Origin: Thiopseudomonas sp.
GTDB lineage: Bacteria > Pseudomonadota > Gammaproteobacteria > Pseudomonadales > Pseudomonadaceae
Assembly: GCA_018384595.1 (NCBI GenBank)
Contig: JAHAYO010000018.1
Span: forward strand, 62,001 to 126,000
DNA: 64,000 nucleotides
Reading direction: 5' to 3'
Shown here one piece after another: positions 32,684-45,486 of the stretch (position 1 is the stretch's first letter; the number at the start of each line of letters is the position of its first letter). Made by a program: the position numbers and the translations under genes. The notes beneath the pieces are model-generated. The model was not told the origin of the DNA. It searched no databases and worked only from the letters and a program-made list of their open reading frames with translations.

Positions 32684-33091
32684 ATGAAGCAATTGATTGT
32701 ACCGGTGGAAGAATTCACGACACCGGACCCGATCAGCATTGAAGAAACCATGGGCCTAGAAGAGCTGCTGCGCCTGATGAGCAGCAACGGCATTCGTCAC
32801 TTGCCAGTCATGCGTGACGGCGAGTTGGCGGGAATCATCAGTGATCGTGATGTGAGACTGTTTGCCGGCATGCCGCTGGAAGACCGCAAGGGGCTGACAG
32901 CGGGCGATATCATGACGGAGGACTTGCTGTCCATTGATGCCTCAACACCGCTGGACGAAGCAGCGATGCTGATGTCGGCGCATAAGGTAAGCAGCCTGAT
33001 TGTGCGTGAAGACGACCAGTTTTTGGGTATCTTTACCGCAACGGATGCGCTGAATGCGCTGGTGGAAGTGCTGCGCGGCGTAGAAGAATAG
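32684..33091 (+). CDS. CBS-domain pair protein
   Basis: GIRHLPVMRDGELAGIISDRDVRL ... KVSSLIVREDDQFLGIFTATDALNALVEVL. Confidence 0.9.
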   Translation: MKQLIVPVEEFTTPDPISIEETMGLEELLRLMSSNGIRHLPVMRDGELAGIISDRDVRLFAGMPLEDRKGLTAGDIMTEDLLSIDASTPLDEAAMLMSAHKVSSLIVREDDQFLGIFTATDALNALVEVLRGVEE

Positions 33092-33094
33092 CGG

Positions 33095-33505
33095 TTAGCT
33101 CGGCAGATTGCTGATACTGACACCCTGCTGGGCAAAGACTTCCTGCGCAACCTTGAGGGCGTTGAGGGCGCGCGGGAAACCCACATACGGAATCAGGTGT
33201 ACGATACAGCCGGCAATTTCATCGGGCGTCAGGCCCACATTCAGGCCGGTAATCACGTGCATGCCGATTTGAGGCGTGCCCTGAGCCACCAGTGCAGAGA
33301 TAGTTGTCAGCACCTTTTGCTTGTTGTCCAGCCCGTCGCGGGCGTAGATATCGCCAAAGGCAAATTCCACCACCATACGCGTCAGGTCGGGTGCTATATC
33401 CTTAAAGCTGTCGCCAATTTCCATGTGGCCGGTCGGGCTGTGCTCGTCGGCAACGGTTAATTCACGCAGCTTCTCCATGCCCTTTTTAAAACGGTCGCTG
33501 GTCAT
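33095..33505 (-). CDS. carboxymuconolactone decarboxylase family protein
   Basis: RDGLDNKQKVLTTISALVAQG...GLNVGLTPDEIAGCIVHLIPYVGFPRALNAL. Confidence 0.88.
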   Translation of the reverse strand: MTSDRFKKGMEKLRELTVADEHSPTGHMEIGDSFKDIAPDLTRMVVEFAFGDIYARDGLDNKQKVLTTISALVAQGTPQIGMHVITGLNVGLTPDEIAGCIVHLIPYVGFPRALNALKVAQEVFAQQGVSISNLPS

Positions 33506-33517
33506 TACTCTTCCCGC

Positions 33518-33823
33518 TTACAGACGCTGTACATTGGACAGCTTTGGGTTGGCTTTCAGGTTTTTGCGATACACCAGAGCCATTTTGCCAATGCTCTGGA
33601 CCAGTTCGGCGCTGCTTTGTTGGCATAGCTCGGTTAGAATGGCCGCTCGGTCGGCACGGTCTGGCAGGCGTAACTGGATCTTGATCAATTCGTGATCACT
33701 TAGCGCCCGCTCTAGCTCGGCCATTACGCCCTCGCTCAGGCCCTGTTCGGCCACGATCAGCACTGGCTTGAGGTGATGTCCGATCGACTTGAATTGTTTC
33801 TTTTGCTCTTGGGTGAGCGCCAT
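33518..33823 (-). CDS. yhbY: ribosome assembly RNA-binding protein YhbY
   Basis: [37 protein letters not shown] domain. Confidence 0.92.
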   Translation of the reverse strand: MALTQEQKKQFKSIGHHLKPVLIVAEQGLSEGVMAELERALSDHELIKIQLRLPDRADRAAILTELCQQSSAELVQSIGKMALVYRKNLKANPKLSNVQRL

Positions 33824-33888
33824 GGCGTTTGACCTCTGAATGTATAAAGCGCGCATTCTACCCTAGAAGCCCCCTGGTGAGGTATGTA

Positions 33889-34509
33889 GTGGCACGATCA
33901 AAAAGCAGCGCACACTGGATGAAGCGGCATGTGTCGGATCCTTATGTGAAAATGGCACAAAAAGACGGTTATCGCTCCCGCGCCAGCTATAAGTTGCTGG
34001 AGATTCAGGAAAAAGACCGCATCATGGCCCCTGGTATGACGGTGATTGATCTGGGCAGTGCGCCTGGCGGCTGGTCGCAGGTGGCCAGCCGTATTGTTGG
34101 TGAAAAGGGGCGCATGATTGCCTCCGATATTTTGCCTATGGACGGCATGGCAGACGTAACCTTTATTCAAGGGGATTTCACCGAGCAGGCCGTATTCGAT
34201 GAGATTATGGCAGCCGTGAACAATCAACCGGTGGACCTTGTAATTTCTGATATGGCACCCAATATCAGCGGGGTTAGGGCAGCCGACCAAGCAGGCTCCA
34301 TGTATCTGTGTGAGTTGGCGCTGGATCTGGCGCTGCAGGTGCTCAAGCCCGGTGGGGATTTTCTGATTAAGGTGTTTCAGGGTGAGGGCTTTGACGATTA
34401 TCTGAAGACAACCCGCGAGCATTTTGGCAAGGTGATGATGCGCAAGCCCGACAGCTCGCGTGACAGTTCACGCGAACAATACTTGCTGGCTCGTGGTCGT
34501 AAGGCATAG
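33889..34509 (+). CDS. rlmE: 23S rRNA (uridine-2'-O)-methyltransferase RlmE
   Basis: [39 protein letters not shown] start; precedes ftsH. Confidence 0.95.
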   Translation: MARSKSSAHWMKRHVSDPYVKMAQKDGYRSRASYKLLEIQEKDRIMAPGMTVIDLGSAPGGWSQVASRIVGEKGRMIASDILPMDGMADVTFIQGDFTEQAVFDEIMAAVNNQPVDLVISDMAPNISGVRAADQAGSMYLCELALDLALQVLKPGGDFLIKVFQGEGFDDYLKTTREHFGKVMMRKPDSSRDSSREQYLLARGRKA

Positions 34510-34646
34510 GTCTGATCTTGGACTAATGAAGCCTTAACCCCTAATCTTCTAGTGTTACACTCCGGCTGCACAAAGCGTGCCGTTTGCGGTACATTGACCG
34601 CTTGGATTTTTATCTGTTGCGTTTTTGGCAGCAAAGGTGATTAAGA

Positions 34647-36587
34647 GTGAATGATTTGTCGAAAAACCTGTTGATGTGGTTTGTGATTGCTGCCGTTCTG
34701 GTGACTGTGATGAACAATTTTTCCACCACCAGCGAAACAGGCAAGATGACCTACAGTACATTCCTTGAAGAAGTGAATTCGGGGCGTGTGCAGCAGGTGA
34801 CCGTGGACGGCTATACCATCAGTGGCCGCCGTAGCGATGGTTCTACCTTTGAAACCGTGCGTCCGGCCATTCAGGACAACGGTCTGATGGGCGACTTGGT
34901 GGAAAACAATGTCACCATCGTCGGTAAGCAGCCTGAGCGTCAGAGCTTGTGGATGCAGCTACTGGTGGCCGCTTTCCCGATCCTGATTGTGTTTGCGTTG
35001 GTGATGTTTTTTATGCGCCAAATGCAGGGTGGCGGCGGTGGCCGTGGTAACCCAATGAGCTTTGGTAAGAGCAAGGCGCGCCTGTTGGCAGAAGACCAGA
35101 TCAAAACCACGCTGGCCGATGTGGCCGGCTGTGACGAAGCTAAAGAAGAAGTGGGCGAACTGGTCGAGTTCTTGCGCGATCCAAGTCGTTTCCAGCGTCT
35201 TGGCGGCAAGATTCCCCGTGGTGTATTGATGGTCGGTCAGCCTGGTACCGGTAAAACTTTGCTGGCCAAGGCAATTGCCGGCGAGGCTAAAGTACCGTTC
35301 TTCACCATTTCTGGTTCTGACTTTGTCGAGATGTTTGTTGGTGTTGGTGCTTCCCGTGTGCGCGACATGTTTGAACAGGCAAAGAAACACGCGCCTTGCA
35401 TCATCTTTATTGACGAGATTGACGCCGTTGGTCGCCACCGTGGTTCCGGTATGGGCGGTGGCCATGACGAGCGCGAGCAGACCTTGAACCAGTTGCTGGT
35501 GGAAATGGACGGTTTTGAAGACAACGATGGCGTGATTGTGATTGCTGCCACCAACCGCCCCGATGTACTGGACCCTGCATTGCTGCGCCCGGGCCGTTTT
35601 GACCGCCAAGTAGTGGTCGGCCTGCCGGATATCCGTGGTCGCGAACAGATTCTGCATGTACACATGCGCAAAGTTCCGGTGGATAAAGATGTGGATGCCG
35701 CGGTGATTGCCCGTGGTACGCCCGGTTTCTCTGGTGCGGATCTGGCCAACTTGGTCAACGAAGCGGCGCTGTTTGCTGCCCGTTCTGACCATCGTCTGGT
35801 CACCATGAAAGAGTTTGAGCTGGCCAAGGACAAGATCATGATGGGTGCCGAGCGCAAGTCCATGGTGATGTCGGAAAAAGAAAAGCTCAACACTGCTTAT
35901 CACGAAGCCGGTCACGCCATTGTTGGTCGTCTGGTGCCTGAGCACGATCCTGTGTACAAGGTATCCATTATTCCTCGTGGTCGTGCTTTGGGTGTGACCA
36001 TGTTTCTGCCGGAAGAAGACCGTTATAGCCTGTCTAAACGCGGCATTATCAGCCAGATTTGCTCGCTGTATGGTGGTCGTATTGCCGAGGAAATGACCCT
36101 TGGTTTTGAGGGCGTAACCACAGGTGCTTCCAACGATATTATGCGCGCGACCCAGCTAGCCAAGAATATGGTGACCAAGTGGGGTCTGTCGGAAAAACTT
36201 GGCCCGCTGCTGTATGCCGAGGACGAAAACGAAAGCTATCTTGGCCGCTCCGGTGGTGGTCATGTTGGTAATGTGTCCGGCGAAACCGCCAAGCTGATTG
36301 ATGCTGAAGTGCGCAAAATCATTGATGACAGCTACGCTACAGCTAAGCAGATTCTGCAAGATAACCGTGACAAGCTAGACGCCATGGCCGATGCGCTGAT
36401 GAAGTATGAAACCATTGACAGCGACCAGATTGACGACATCATGGCTGGCGTGCCAGTGCGTGAGCCAAAAGACTGGTCCGGTGGCGGTAACACACCACCA
36501 CCGAGCACCGAGCAACCTAGCGAGACCAGCGAATCGGAAGAGCCCCGTCCCGATGCGCCCATTGGTGGCCCGGCCGGCGAGCACTGA
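34647..36587 (+). CDS. ftsH: ATP-dependent zinc metalloprotease FtsH
   Basis: [30 protein letters not shown] region. Confidence 0.97.
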   Translation: MNDLSKNLLMWFVIAAVLVTVMNNFSTTSETGKMTYSTFLEEVNSGRVQQVTVDGYTISGRRSDGSTFETVRPAIQDNGLMGDLVENNVTIVGKQPERQSLWMQLLVAAFPILIVFALVMFFMRQMQGGGGGRGNPMSFGKSKARLLAEDQIKTTLADVAGCDEAKEEVGELVEFLRDPSRFQRLGGKIPRGVLMVGQPGTGKTLLAKAIAGEAKVPFFTISGSDFVEMFVGVGASRVRDMFEQAKKHAPCIIFIDEIDAVGRHRGSGMGGGHDEREQTLNQLLVEMDGFEDNDGVIVIAATNRPDVLDPALLRPGRFDRQVVVGLPDIRGREQILHVHMRKVPVDKDVDAAVIARGTPGFSGADLANLVNEAALFAARSDHRLVTMKEFELAKDKIMMGAERKSMVMSEKEKLNTAYHEAGHAIVGRLVPEHDPVYKVSIIPRGRALGVTMFLPEEDRYSLSKRGIISQICSLYGGRIAEEMTLGFEGVTTGASNDIMRATQLAKNMVTKWGLSEKLGPLLYAEDENESYLGRSGGGHVGNVSGETAKLIDAEVRKIIDDSYATAKQILQDNRDKLDAMADALMKYETIDSDQIDDIMAGVPVREPKDWSGGGNTPPPSTEQPSETSESEEPRPDAPIGGPAGEH

Positions 36588-36740
36588 AACGGCAGCACCC
36601 CGTAGGGCGCCTCAGCGGCGAATAGCGCTATGGCTGGGGCTGCCTACAGGCTCCCATTTCTGCGGACTAAAGGATTCCCCGACACAACGGCGACGCAGAG
36701 TCGCCGTTTGTGGTTAACCACGTTGAACTGGACATTTTTT

Positions 36741-37589
36741 ATGTCAGCCTTTCTACAGTGCGGTAAGCACCGCCTTGATCTTTCCACGCCCCATGTCATG
36801 GGGATTCTCAATATCACCCCCGACTCTTTCTCTGACGGCGGCCAGTACAACAGTCTGGATGCCGCGTTGCACCGTGCTGAAGAGATGCTTGCAGCGGGTG
36901 CATCTTTGCTGGATGTAGGGGGCGAATCCACCCGTCCTGGCGCACAAACTGTGAGTACGCAGCAGGAGCTTGACCGCGTGGCACCGCTGGTGGAAGCGCT
37001 GGTGCAAAATTTCGACTGCATTGTTTCGCTGGATAGCTCGACACCGCAGGTGATGACCGAGTGTGCCGCGCTGGGTGCGGGCTTACTTAATGACGTACGT
37101 TCATTGCAACGTGAAGGAGCCTTGCAGGCAGCAGCACAGACCGGACTGCCGGTGTGCCTGATGCACATGCGGGGCGAGCCGCAGACCATGCAGGATGCGC
37201 CACATTATGAGGATGTGACGGCTGAGGTGATGCAGTTTTTACAACAACGGACTGACGCTTGCTTGGCAGCGGGTATGAGTCGGCAGCAAATCATCCTCGA
37301 TCCTGGCTTTGGCTTTGCCAAGACGCTTGCGCATAACCTTGAGCTCTTTCACCGTTTGCCGCAGCTGCATGCGCTAGAATTGCCGCTTTTGGTGGGCGTG
37401 TCGCGTAAATCCATGATTGGCCAAGTTATCAACAAGCCGGTGGATGAACGCTTGGCGGGCAGTCTGGCGTTGGCGGTCATGGCGTTGGAGCGTGGGGCCA
37501 GCATTATTCGTGTGCATGACGTGGTACAAACCATGGATGCATTACAGCTTTTTCAAGCAGTACAAACAGGATGGCAGGAGCACCCATGA
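36741..37589 (+). CDS. folP: dihydropteroate synthase
   Basis: [25 protein letters not shown]. Confidence 0.95.
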   Translation: MSAFLQCGKHRLDLSTPHVMGILNITPDSFSDGGQYNSLDAALHRAEEMLAAGASLLDVGGESTRPGAQTVSTQQELDRVAPLVEALVQNFDCIVSLDSSTPQVMTECAALGAGLLNDVRSLQREGALQAAAQTGLPVCLMHMRGEPQTMQDAPHYEDVTAEVMQFLQQRTDACLAAGMSRQQIILDPGFGFAKTLAHNLELFHRLPQLHALELPLLVGVSRKSMIGQVINKPVDERLAGSLALAVMALERGASIIRVHDVVQTMDALQLFQAVQTGWQEHP

Positions 37590-38929
37590 GCAAAAAATAC
37601 TTTGGTACCGATGGGATTCGCGGGCGTGTAGGCGAGGCACCAATTACGCCGGATTTCATGCTCAGGCTGGGCTGGGCTGCCGGTATGGCGTTTAAACAGC
37701 AGGGTAAATGCAAAATTCTGGTGGGCAAAGACACGCGTATTTCCGGTTATATGTTTGAGTCGGCCCTGCAAGCGGGGTTGTCTGCAGCAGGGGCTGATGT
37801 GGCGTTGTTGGGGCCCATGCCTACGCCTGGGGTGGCTTATTTGTCGCGTACCTTCAAGGCAGAGGCGGGCATTGTGATCAGCGCCTCGCACAACCCGCAT
37901 TATGATAATGGCATCAAATTCTTCTCGACTTCAGGCAAAAAACTGCCGGACGAAATCGAGCAGATGATCGAGGAGCTGCTGGATACGCCGATGCAGGTAG
38001 CCGAGTCCGAGCACCTAGGCAAGGCATCGCGCATCAATGATGCGGCGGGCCGTTACATTGAGTTTTGCAAGAGCAGTGTGCCGACCAGCACCAATTTTTC
38101 GGGATTAAAAATCGTCATTGACTGCGCCCATGGCGCCACCTATCGCATAGCGCCCAGTGTGTTTAGCGAGCTGGGTGTTGATGTGGTTACCATCGGTAAT
38201 CAACCGGACGGCATTAATATCAATGCGGGTGTGGGTTCGACCAGCATGGCTGCATTGCAGAAAGCCGTGGTTGAGCAGGGTGCAGACATGGGCATTGCTT
38301 TTGACGGCGATGGCGACCGTGTGCAGATGGTAGATCATACCGGTGCGATTCTGGATGGTGATGACTTGCTGTATATCATTGCCACCGACCTGATCGAGCG
38401 CGAGCGCTTGCCTGCCGGTACCGGCGTGGTTGGTACTTTGATGACCAACTTCGGCCTTGAGATGGCATTGGGTCAGCTGGGAGTGCCGTTTGTGCGCGCC
38501 AATGTGGGTGACCGCTATGTCATGCAGGAGATGGAAGAGCGCGGCTGGGTGCTGGGCGGTGAGGGTTCGGGGCATATTCTCTGTACCCAGCATCACACCA
38601 CAGGCGATGGCATTATTGCCGCGTTGCAGGTGTTGTTGGCGGTGCGCCGTCGTGGCAATAGCCTTGCCACGGAGCGTCTAGCTTGGAACAAGTTGCCGCA
38701 AACGCTGATCAACGTGCGCTTTGCAGGTGGCTGCGATCCGCTGGAGCACCCAGAGGTGATTGCGCAGGTTGAGCGAGTGACCACCGAGCTGGCAGGGCGC
38801 GGGCGTGTGTTGCTGCGCAAGTCGGGTACCGAGCCTTTGGTGCGGGTTATGGTGGAAGGCGAGAATAAGGCTGAGGTGTTGCGTCATGCCCAGGCTTTGG
38901 CCGCCGTGGTCGAGCAGGCGTGCGGCTGA
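37586..38929 (+). CDS. glmM: phosphoglucosamine mutase
   Basis: [28 protein letters not shown]. Confidence 0.97.
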   Translation: MSKKYFGTDGIRGRVGEAPITPDFMLRLGWAAGMAFKQQGKCKILVGKDTRISGYMFESALQAGLSAAGADVALLGPMPTPGVAYLSRTFKAEAGIVISASHNPHYDNGIKFFSTSGKKLPDEIEQMIEELLDTPMQVAESEHLGKASRINDAAGRYIEFCKSSVPTSTNFSGLKIVIDCAHGATYRIAPSVFSELGVDVVTIGNQPDGININAGVGSTSMAALQKAVVEQGADMGIAFDGDGDRVQMVDHTGAILDGDDLLYIIATDLIERERLPAGTGVVGTLMTNFGLEMALGQLGVPFVRANVGDRYVMQEMEERGWVLGGEGSGHILCTQHHTTGDGIIAALQVLLAVRRRGNSLATERLAWNKLPQTLINVRFAGGCDPLEHPEVIAQVERVTTELAGRGRVLLRKSGTEPLVRVMVEGENKAEVLRHAQALAAVVEQACG

Positions 38930-38994
38930 TTTAGCTTGCATGCGGCTCAAGCCTTGAGTACTATCTGCACCCACTTTGAGGTACGGGGATAGCT

Positions 38995-39744
38995 ATGCGT
39001 CGTCCACTGGTAGCGGGTAACTGGAAAATGAACGGCAGTTTGCAGCAGGTTTCTGCCTTGCTGGCTGCACTCGATTCTCTTGCGTTGCCGGATACGGTTG
39101 ATGTGGCAGTATTTCCGTCCATGCCGCACTTGATTCTGGCAGCAGATAAGCTCAAGGCTATTGCAGTCGGTGCGCAGGACTGCTCCGTACAGGCAGGTTT
39201 TGCTGCTATGACGGGTGAAACCTCAGCAACCCAGTTAAAAGATGCTGGATGTTCGCTGGTGTTGGTCGGGCACTCCGAGCGTCGCGAGTTACAAGGCGAA
39301 ACAGACGATGTGGTTGCCAGCAAATTTGTTGCGGCCCAGTCAGCAGGTTTGGTTCCTGTGTTGTGTGTCGGTGAAACCTTGCAGCAACGCGAGCAGGGTA
39401 AGGCTATTGAAACCGTTACTGAGCAGGTTGAGGCGGTCATTCGTACTGCGGGTGTGGATGCCTTGGCAAATAGCGTGCTGGCGTATGAGCCGGTTTGGGC
39501 TATTGGTACGGGCTTGACGGCATCACCTGAGCAGGCGCAGCAAGTGCATGAGGCCTTACGCAATGCAGTAGCCTGTCATAGTGATGCGGTCGCGCAGGGT
39601 TTGCGGATTGTGTATGGCGGCAGTGTGAAGGCTGCCAGTGCTGCAGAGCTGTTTGCGCAGCAAGATATTGATGGCGGTCTAGTGGGCGGTGCCTCGCTGG
39701 ATCCTGATGAATTTGGCGCTATTATTGTCGCCGCAGGAAAATAA
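38995..39744 (+). CDS. tpiA: triosephosphate isomerase
   Basis: [25 protein letters not shown]. Confidence 0.97.
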   Translation: MRRPLVAGNWKMNGSLQQVSALLAALDSLALPDTVDVAVFPSMPHLILAADKLKAIAVGAQDCSVQAGFAAMTGETSATQLKDAGCSLVLVGHSERRELQGETDDVVASKFVAAQSAGLVPVLCVGETLQQREQGKAIETVTEQVEAVIRTAGVDALANSVLAYEPVWAIGTGLTASPEQAQQVHEALRNAVACHSDAVAQGLRIVYGGSVKAASAAELFAQQDIDGGLVGGASLDPDEFGAIIVAAGK

Positions 39745-39745
39745 G

Positions 39746-40153
39746 ATGCTTGAGCCGGTAATTATCATCGTTCATCTGGTCATGGCCATTGCGCTGGTTG
39801 GCTTGGTTTTGATTCAGCAAGGTAAGGGTGCCGAAGCAGGCGCTTCGTTTGGTTCCGGCGCGTCCGCAACCGTATTTGGCGCGCAAGGAACCGGTAGCTT
39901 TTTTAGTCGCATCACTGCTATACTAGCCGCCGTTTTCTTTGCCACCAGCTTGGGTTTGGCGTTTTATGCCAAGCAGCGGGCCAGCGGTGTTGAGGAAATT
40001 GGCTTGCCAAGCCTTGAGGTTCAACAGGCACCGGTTGTTAAACAAGTAACAGGTGATGTTCCTCAGCTTGAGGCGGTAGAGGCAGAGAACGAAAGTGATT
40101 TGCCTGTTGTGGAAGCCCAAGATACAGAAGCGGATATTCCGCAGGCTGAGTAA
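39746..40153 (+). CDS. secG: preprotein translocase subunit SecG
   Basis: [40 protein letters not shown]. Confidence 0.93.
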   Translation: MLEPVIIIVHLVMAIALVGLVLIQQGKGAEAGASFGSGASATVFGAQGTGSFFSRITAILAAVFFATSLGLAFYAKQRASGVEEIGLPSLEVQQAPVVKQVTGDVPQLEAVEAENESDLPVVEAQDTEADIPQAE

Positions 40154-40165
40154 GTAGTCAGTTTT

Positions 40166-40252
40166 GCCGAGGTGGTGGAATTGGTAGACACGCTACCTTG
40201 AGGTGGTAGTGGCCTAACGGCTGTAGGGGTTCGAGTCCCCTTCTCGGTACCA
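40166..40252 (+). tRNA. tRNA-Leu (GAG)
   Basis: Class II cloverleaf; anticodon loop TTGAGGT; TTCGAGTCC; encoded CCA. Confidence 0.95.
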
Positions 40253-40255
40253 TTT

Positions 40256-40287
40256 TCAAGTCGCGCATGTCGCGGCTTGACTTTTTT
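40256..40287 (+). terminator. terminator after tRNA-Leu, overlapping a sigma-70 -35 box
   Basis: TCAAGTCGCGCATGTCGCGGCTTGACTTTTTT. Confidence 0.75.
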
Positions 40288-40305
40288 AGGGCTGGCACAT
40301 AGAAT
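40277..40305 (+). promoter_or_regulatory. sigma-70 promoter for rimP-nusA-infB
   Basis: TTGACT-17 nt-TAGAAT. Confidence 0.75.
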
Positions 40306-40393
40306 TGCGCCGCTTTCATTGCAGGATGTTAGTTGTTCTGCACTGCCTGGGTTCAGCCTGTACGCAAGCAGGTGAAAACAGGATTCTCATCAG

Positions 40394-40414
40394 GCCCCTT
40401 TTAGGGGCTTTTTT
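40394..40414 (+). terminator. attenuator-like hairpin 1 in rimP/nusA leader
   Basis: GCCCCTTTTAGGGGC-TTTTTT. Confidence 0.75.
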
Positions 40415-40451
40415 ATGGGCCGCACACATCAAAGTGCCGCCATTTAGGATG

Positions 40452-40472
40452 TGGGCTTTAGGCCCATTTTTT
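40452..40472 (+). terminator. attenuator-like hairpin 2 in rimP/nusA leader
   Basis: TGGGCTTTAGGCCCA-TTTTTT. Confidence 0.65.
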
Positions 40473-40507
40473 ATTTCCGAAATGTACACGAGCACAGTGG
40501 AGGGCAG

Positions 40508-40963
40508 ATGAGCAAGCTGCAAGAGCTGCAGGCAATCCTGACACCGGTTGTCGAAGCCATGGAATTTCAGTGCTGGGGGATTGAGTTTATATCCCAGGGT
40601 CGGCATTCCGTGCTGAGGGTTTTTATTGAGCATGAACAGGGTATAGGGGTAGATGACTGCGAAAAAGTTAGCCGTCAACTCAGTGCGGTGCTGGACGTAG
40701 AAGATCCAATTGCCGGCGAGTACATGCTGGAAGTGTCATCGCCCGGTATGGATCGGCCACTGTTTACCCTTGAGCAATTCGCTGCCTATGTGGGGCACCA
40801 AGTCAAGATTAAAACGCGGGTGGCCATTGAGGAGCGTCGTAACTTTCAGGGCGCGTTGCGTGGGGTGGAAGATCAGGATGTTGTGGTGCAGGTGGATCAA
40901 TATGAATACCTGATCCCGATTGATTCTATTGATAAAGCAACTGTAGTTCCGGTTTTTGACTGA
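40508..40963 (+). CDS. rimP: ribosome maturation factor RimP
   Basis: [27 protein letters not shown]; precedes nusA. Confidence 0.94.
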   Translation: MSKLQELQAILTPVVEAMEFQCWGIEFISQGRHSVLRVFIEHEQGIGVDDCEKVSRQLSAVLDVEDPIAGEYMLEVSSPGMDRPLFTLEQFAAYVGHQVKIKTRVAIEERRNFQGALRGVEDQDVVVQVDQYEYLIPIDSIDKATVVPVFD

Positions 40964-41005
40964 CAGGGCCAAGCCCTGTGAGCCTGTAATAATAGAGGCA
41001 AACAA

Positions 41006-42487
41006 ATGAGCAAAGAAATTCTGCTGGTAGTTGAGTCGGTTTCCAACGAAAAGGGAGTTCCGGCTGAAGATATTTTCGAAGCGCTGGAAATTGCGCTGGC
41101 AACAGCGACCAAGAAAAACTATGAAGATGAAGTGGATCTGCGTGTTGAGATCAACCGCCAAACAGGTGCCTACGACACCTTCCGCCGCTGGCTGGTGGTG
41201 ACCGACGAAGAGCTGGATGACCCCGCACACCAATACACCCCAGATATGCTGCCGGCGCAGTATGCCGACAAGCAGGTGGGTGACCTGATTGAAGAACAGG
41301 TGGAGTCCATCGAATTTGGCCGGATTGCCGCGCAGACCGCCAAACAGGTAATCGTGCAGAAAGTGCGAGAAGCCGAGCGGGCGCAACTGGTTGAAGCGTA
41401 TCGCAGCAAACTGGGCGAAATTATTTCTGGTACGGTCAAGAAAGTGACCCGCGACAACGTCATCATTGATCTGGGCAATAATGCCGAGGCGTTGCTGGCA
41501 CGGGAAGAAACCATTCCGCGTGAAAATTTCCGTGTAGGCACCCGTATCCGTGCGCTGCTCAAAGAAATTCGCAGCGATCAGCGTGGTCCGCAACTGGTGT
41601 TGTCGCGCACCGCGCCCGAAATGATCATGGAGTTGTTCCGCATTGAGGTGCCGGAAATTTCTGAGGGGCTGATCGAAATTATGGCGGCTGCCCGCGATCC
41701 GGGGGCGCGTGCCAAGATTGCTGTGCGTTCCAAGGACAAGCGCATTGATCCGCAGGGTGCCTGTATCGGCATGCGTGGTTCGCGTGTGCAAGCGGTGACA
41801 GGCGAGCTGGGCGGCGAGCGTGTGGATATCGTCCTGTGGGATGAAAACATGGCGCAGTTTGTGATTAATGCCATGGCCCCTGCCGAGGTGGTGGCCATCA
41901 TCGTTGATGAAGATGCCCATTCCATGGACATTGCCGTTGCCGAAGACAATCTGGCCCAGGCCATTGGTCGCGGTGGTCAGAATGTGCGTTTGGCGTCGCA
42001 GCTCACTGGTTGGACGCTCAACGTAATGACTGAGTCTGATATTCAGGCACGCCAGCAGCAAGAAACAGGCAGCATCTTGCGCCTGTTTGTCGAAGAGCTG
42101 GATGTGGACGAAGAACTGGCTCAGGTTTTGGTGGATGAAGGCTTCAGTTCGCTGGACGAAGTAGCCTATGTCCCCATGGAAGAAATGTTGGAAATTGAAG
42201 GATTTGATGAAAATATTGTCAATGAGCTGCGTGCTCGGGCCAAAGATCGCCTGTTGTCACGTGCCATTGCCACCGAAGAAAAGCTGGCAAATATCCAGCC
42301 GGAGCAGGATTTGCTTGATCTGGAAGGCATGACCAAGGAGCTGGCGGTTGAGCTGGCTTCCCGTGGTGTACTGAGTCGCGAAGATCTTGCCGAACAGTCC
42401 ATTGATGACTTGCTGGAAATTGCAGGCATGGATGAAGAAAATGCCGGCAAGCTGATCATGGCCGCCCGCGCCCACTGGTTTGAATAA
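41006..42487 (+). CDS. nusA: transcription termination/antitermination factor NusA
   Basis: [30 protein letters not shown] domains; C-terminal repeats. Confidence 0.97.
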   Translation: MSKEILLVVESVSNEKGVPAEDIFEALEIALATATKKNYEDEVDLRVEINRQTGAYDTFRRWLVVTDEELDDPAHQYTPDMLPAQYADKQVGDLIEEQVESIEFGRIAAQTAKQVIVQKVREAERAQLVEAYRSKLGEIISGTVKKVTRDNVIIDLGNNAEALLAREETIPRENFRVGTRIRALLKEIRSDQRGPQLVLSRTAPEMIMELFRIEVPEISEGLIEIMAAARDPGARAKIAVRSKDKRIDPQGACIGMRGSRVQAVTGELGGERVDIVLWDENMAQFVINAMAPAEVVAIIVDEDAHSMDIAVAEDNLAQAIGRGGQNVRLASQLTGWTLNVMTESDIQARQQQETGSILRLFVEELDVDEELAQVLVDEGFSSLDEVAYVPMEEMLEIEGFDENIVNELRARAKDRLLSRAIATEEKLANIQPEQDLLDLEGMTKELAVELASRGVLSREDLAEQSIDDLLEIAGMDEENAGKLIMAARAHWFE

Positions 42488-42515
42488 GCACGTAGCGGCT
42501 TGAGGAGGAGTTCAC

Positions 42516-45002
42516 ATGACGCAAGTCACGGTTAAAGATCTGGCACAAACGGTTGACACACCCGTCGAGCGTTTGCTTCAGCAAATGAAAGAAGCCGGTT
42601 TACCGCATAGCAAGGCCACTGATGCGGTCAGTGATGCCGAAAAACAAAAGCTGCTGGCTCATCTGAGTGCAGCACCGGGCGCTGTTGCCGCAGAGGGCAA
42701 GAAAATCACCCTGCAGCGCAAGACCACCACAACCCTGCGTGCGTCTGGCAGCAAAACTATCAGCGTTGAAGTGCGCAAAAAGCGCACTTATGTCAAACGC
42801 GCCGAAGAGGCTACCACCGATAAGCCGGCTACAGCTGCAGCCGCGCCCGCTGCTAGCGCAGAGCCGGTGGTGGACATCATTAAGGAAGCAGAGCGCAAGC
42901 GTATTGAAGCGGTAGGGCAGGCACGTCTGGCTAAGGAAAAAGAAGCAAAAGCCCAAGCAGCTGCTGCCCAGCCTGAGCCAGAGAAAGCGCCTGCGACGCC
43001 TGCCCCTGTGGTGGCTGCGGTAACCGAGCCGGTAGCCAAACCCGTTGAGCGTAAAAAGGAAGAGCCTAAGCGCACCGTGCGCCGCGAAGAGGACGACCGC
43101 CGTGACCGCAAACCGGCTGCTGCGCGTCCGGCCACCGGTCGCAAGATCAGCCTGCGTGATGATGACGAGGGTGGACGCCGTGGCGGACGCCGTGGTGGCA
43201 AGAGTAAGAAGCGCAACGAGCATGGTTTCCAAGCACCTACCGCACCCATCGTGCGTGAAGTGCAGATTGGCGAAACCATTACTGTTGCCGAGCTGGCCTC
43301 GCAGATGTCAGTTAAGGGCGGCGAAGTGGTCAAGTTTATGTTCAAACTTGGCACGCCCGTCACCATCAACCAGGTGTTGGACCAAGAAACTGCCGCTCTG
43401 GTAGCCGAAGAAATGGGTCACAAGTACAAGTTTGTTAGCGATGACATCCTTGAAGAGCAGCTGGCTGAATCCTTGAAGATGGACGGTGAATCCTTCCAGC
43501 GCGCGCCGGTAGTTACCGTAATGGGTCACGTTGACCACGGTAAAACCTCGCTGCTGGACTATATCCGCCGCGCCAAGGTTGCCACCGGCGAAGCGGGCGG
43601 TATTACCCAGCACATCGGTGCTTATCACGTTAAAACCGATGGCGGCATGATTACCTTCTTGGATACCCCTGGTCACGCAGCCTTTACTGCCATGCGTGCG
43701 CGCGGTGCCAAGGCAACCGATATCGTCATTCTGGTAGTTGCTGCCGATGACGGCGTGATGCCGCAAACCATCGAGGGTATCCAACACGCTAAAGCGGCCG
43801 GTGTGCCCATCATTGTTGCGGTAAACAAAATCGACAAGCCTGAAGCCGATCCAGACCGCATCAAAAACGATCTGGCCCAGCACGATGTCATCCCAGAAGA
43901 GTGGGGTGGTGACACTCAGTTTGTGCATGTGTCTGCCAAAAAAGGCACCGGCATTGACGCGCTGCTGGAAGCGGTACTGGTGCAGTCCGAAGTACTGGAA
44001 CTGACCGCTATTCCTAGTGCCTCTGGTCGTGGTGTAGTGATTGAATCCCGTCTGGACAAGGGCCGTGGCCCGATTGCCTCTGTGTTGGTACAGAACGGTA
44101 CTCTGCGTCAGGGCGACATGGTGCTGGTGGGTGTCAACTTTGGCCGCGTGCGTGCCATGATGGATGAAAACGGCAAGCCGATTCAGGAAGCCGGTCCATC
44201 TATTCCAGTGGAAATCCTTGGTTTGGATGGCACCCCGGATGCGGGTGACGAAATGACCGTGGTCGCGGACGAGAAAAAAGCCCGTGAAATCGCGCTGTTC
44301 CGTCAGGGCAAGTACCGCGAGGTCAAGCTGGCCCGTGCCTCCGCCGGCAAGCTGGAAAACATCTTCGAAAGCATGGGCCAGGAAGAGAAGAAAGTTCTCA
44401 ACGTGGTTATCAAAGCCGACGTGCGCGGAACTCTGGAAGCCCTGCAATCCTCGCTCACCGAGCTGGGTAACGATGAAGTTGAAGTGTGCGTAGTGGGTGG
44501 TGGCGTTGGTGGTATCACCGAAAGCGACGCCAACTTGGCGCTGGCGTCCAACGCGGTCATCTTTGGTTTCAACGTGCGTGCCGATGCCGGTGCGCGCAAG
44601 ATTGTCGAAACCGAAAGTCTGGATATGCGCTACTACAACATCATCTACGACATCATCGAGGACGTGAAGAAAGCCCTGACCGGCATGCTGGGCAGCGACC
44701 TGCGTGAGCAGATCGTCGGTATTGCCGAGGTGCGTGATGTATTCCGTTCGCCGAAGATTGGCGCTATTGCCGGTTGTATGGTGATTGAAGGTACGGTACT
44801 GCGTAGTCGTCCGATTCGCGTACTGCGTGATGACGTGGTGATCTTTGAGGGCGAGCTGGAATCTCTGCGCCGCTTTAAAGATGACGTCAGTGAAGTGCGT
44901 CACGGCATGGAGTGCGGTATTGGCGTCAAGAGTTACAACGACGTCAAGGTCGGCGACAAGATTGAGGTGTTCGAGAAGGTCGAAGTGGCCCGTACCCTCT
45001 GA
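42516..45002 (+). CDS. infB: translation initiation factor IF-2
   Basis: [32 protein letters not shown]. Confidence 0.98.
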   Translation: MTQVTVKDLAQTVDTPVERLLQQMKEAGLPHSKATDAVSDAEKQKLLAHLSAAPGAVAAEGKKITLQRKTTTTLRASGSKTISVEVRKKRTYVKRAEEATTDKPATAAAAPAASAEPVVDIIKEAERKRIEAVGQARLAKEKEAKAQAAAAQPEPEKAPATPAPVVAAVTEPVAKPVERKKEEPKRTVRREEDDRRDRKPAAARPATGRKISLRDDDEGGRRGGRRGGKSKKRNEHGFQAPTAPIVREVQIGETITVAELASQMSVKGGEVVKFMFKLGTPVTINQVLDQETAALVAEEMGHKYKFVSDDILEEQLAESLKMDGESFQRAPVVTVMGHVDHGKTSLLDYIRRAKVATGEAGGITQHIGAYHVKTDGGMITFLDTPGHAAFTAMRARGAKATDIVILVVAADDGVMPQTIEGIQHAKAAGVPIIVAVNKIDKPEADPDRIKNDLAQHDVIPEEWGGDTQFVHVSAKKGTGIDALLEAVLVQSEVLELTAIPSASGRGVVIESRLDKGRGPIASVLVQNGTLRQGDMVLVGVNFGRVRAMMDENGKPIQEAGPSIPVEILGLDGTPDAGDEMTVVADEKKAREIALFRQGKYREVKLARASAGKLENIFESMGQEEKKVLNVVIKADVRGTLEALQSSLTELGNDEVEVCVVGGGVGGITESDANLALASNAVIFGFNVRADAGARKIVETESLDMRYYNIIYDIIEDVKKALTGMLGSDLREQIVGIAEVRDVFRSPKIGAIAGCMVIEGTVLRSRPIRVLRDDVVIFEGELESLRRFKDDVSEVRHGMECGIGVKSYNDVKVGDKIEVFEKVEVARTL

Positions 45003-45096
45003 TCAGCATTGCCAAGTGAGTGAATGACAACGGCACGCACGGGTAACCTGCGTGCCGTTTGTTGCTTTGAACTACGCCCGATGAGGCAAGAAAACG

Positions 45097-45486
45097 ATGA
45101 GTAAACAATACAGCCGTGCCCAGCGAGTGGGCGACCAGATTCAGCGAGAGCTGGCAGTGCTGATTCCGCGTGAAGTTAAGGACCCGCGCCTAGGCTTTGT
45201 CACCCTGACCGGCGTGGATGTTAGCCGTGACCTGGGGCATGCCAAGGTGTTTATCACGCTGATGAATAGTGAAGATCAGGCGAGCATTGATGCCAACCTT
45301 GAGTTACTTAACGAAGCAGGTGGTTATTTGCGTATGTTGCTGGGCAAGGCGATTAAGATGCGCAGCGTTCCCCAACTGCATTTTTACTATGACGAAAGCG
45401 TCAGCCGCGGAGCCTACCTGTCATCCCTGATCGACCGAGCCATGGCCAGCGACCGTAACAATCAACATGCGGATGGAGAGGACTGA
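45097..45486 (+). CDS. rbfA: 30S ribosome-binding factor RbfA
   Basis: [27 protein letters not shown]. Confidence 0.96.
   Translation: MSKQYSRAQRVGDQIQRELAVLIPREVKDPRLGFVTLTGVDVSRDLGHAKVFITLMNSEDQASIDANLELLNEAGGYLRMLLGKAIKMRSVPQLHFYYDESVSRGAYLSSLIDRAMASDRNNQHADGED

Noticed and set aside
40291-40306. TGGCAC...TTGC resembling a sigma-54 promoter before rimP
   Set aside because: Spacing is one nt too long for -24/-12; the overlapping TTGACT-17-TAGAAT sigma-70 promoter explains the region better.
40736-42061. 441-aa minus-strand ORF opposite rimP/nusA
   Set aside because: Shadow ORF; no domain recognised.
43308-44903. 531-aa minus-strand ORF opposite infB
   Set aside because: Shadow of IF-2 codon bias; composition unlike a real protein.
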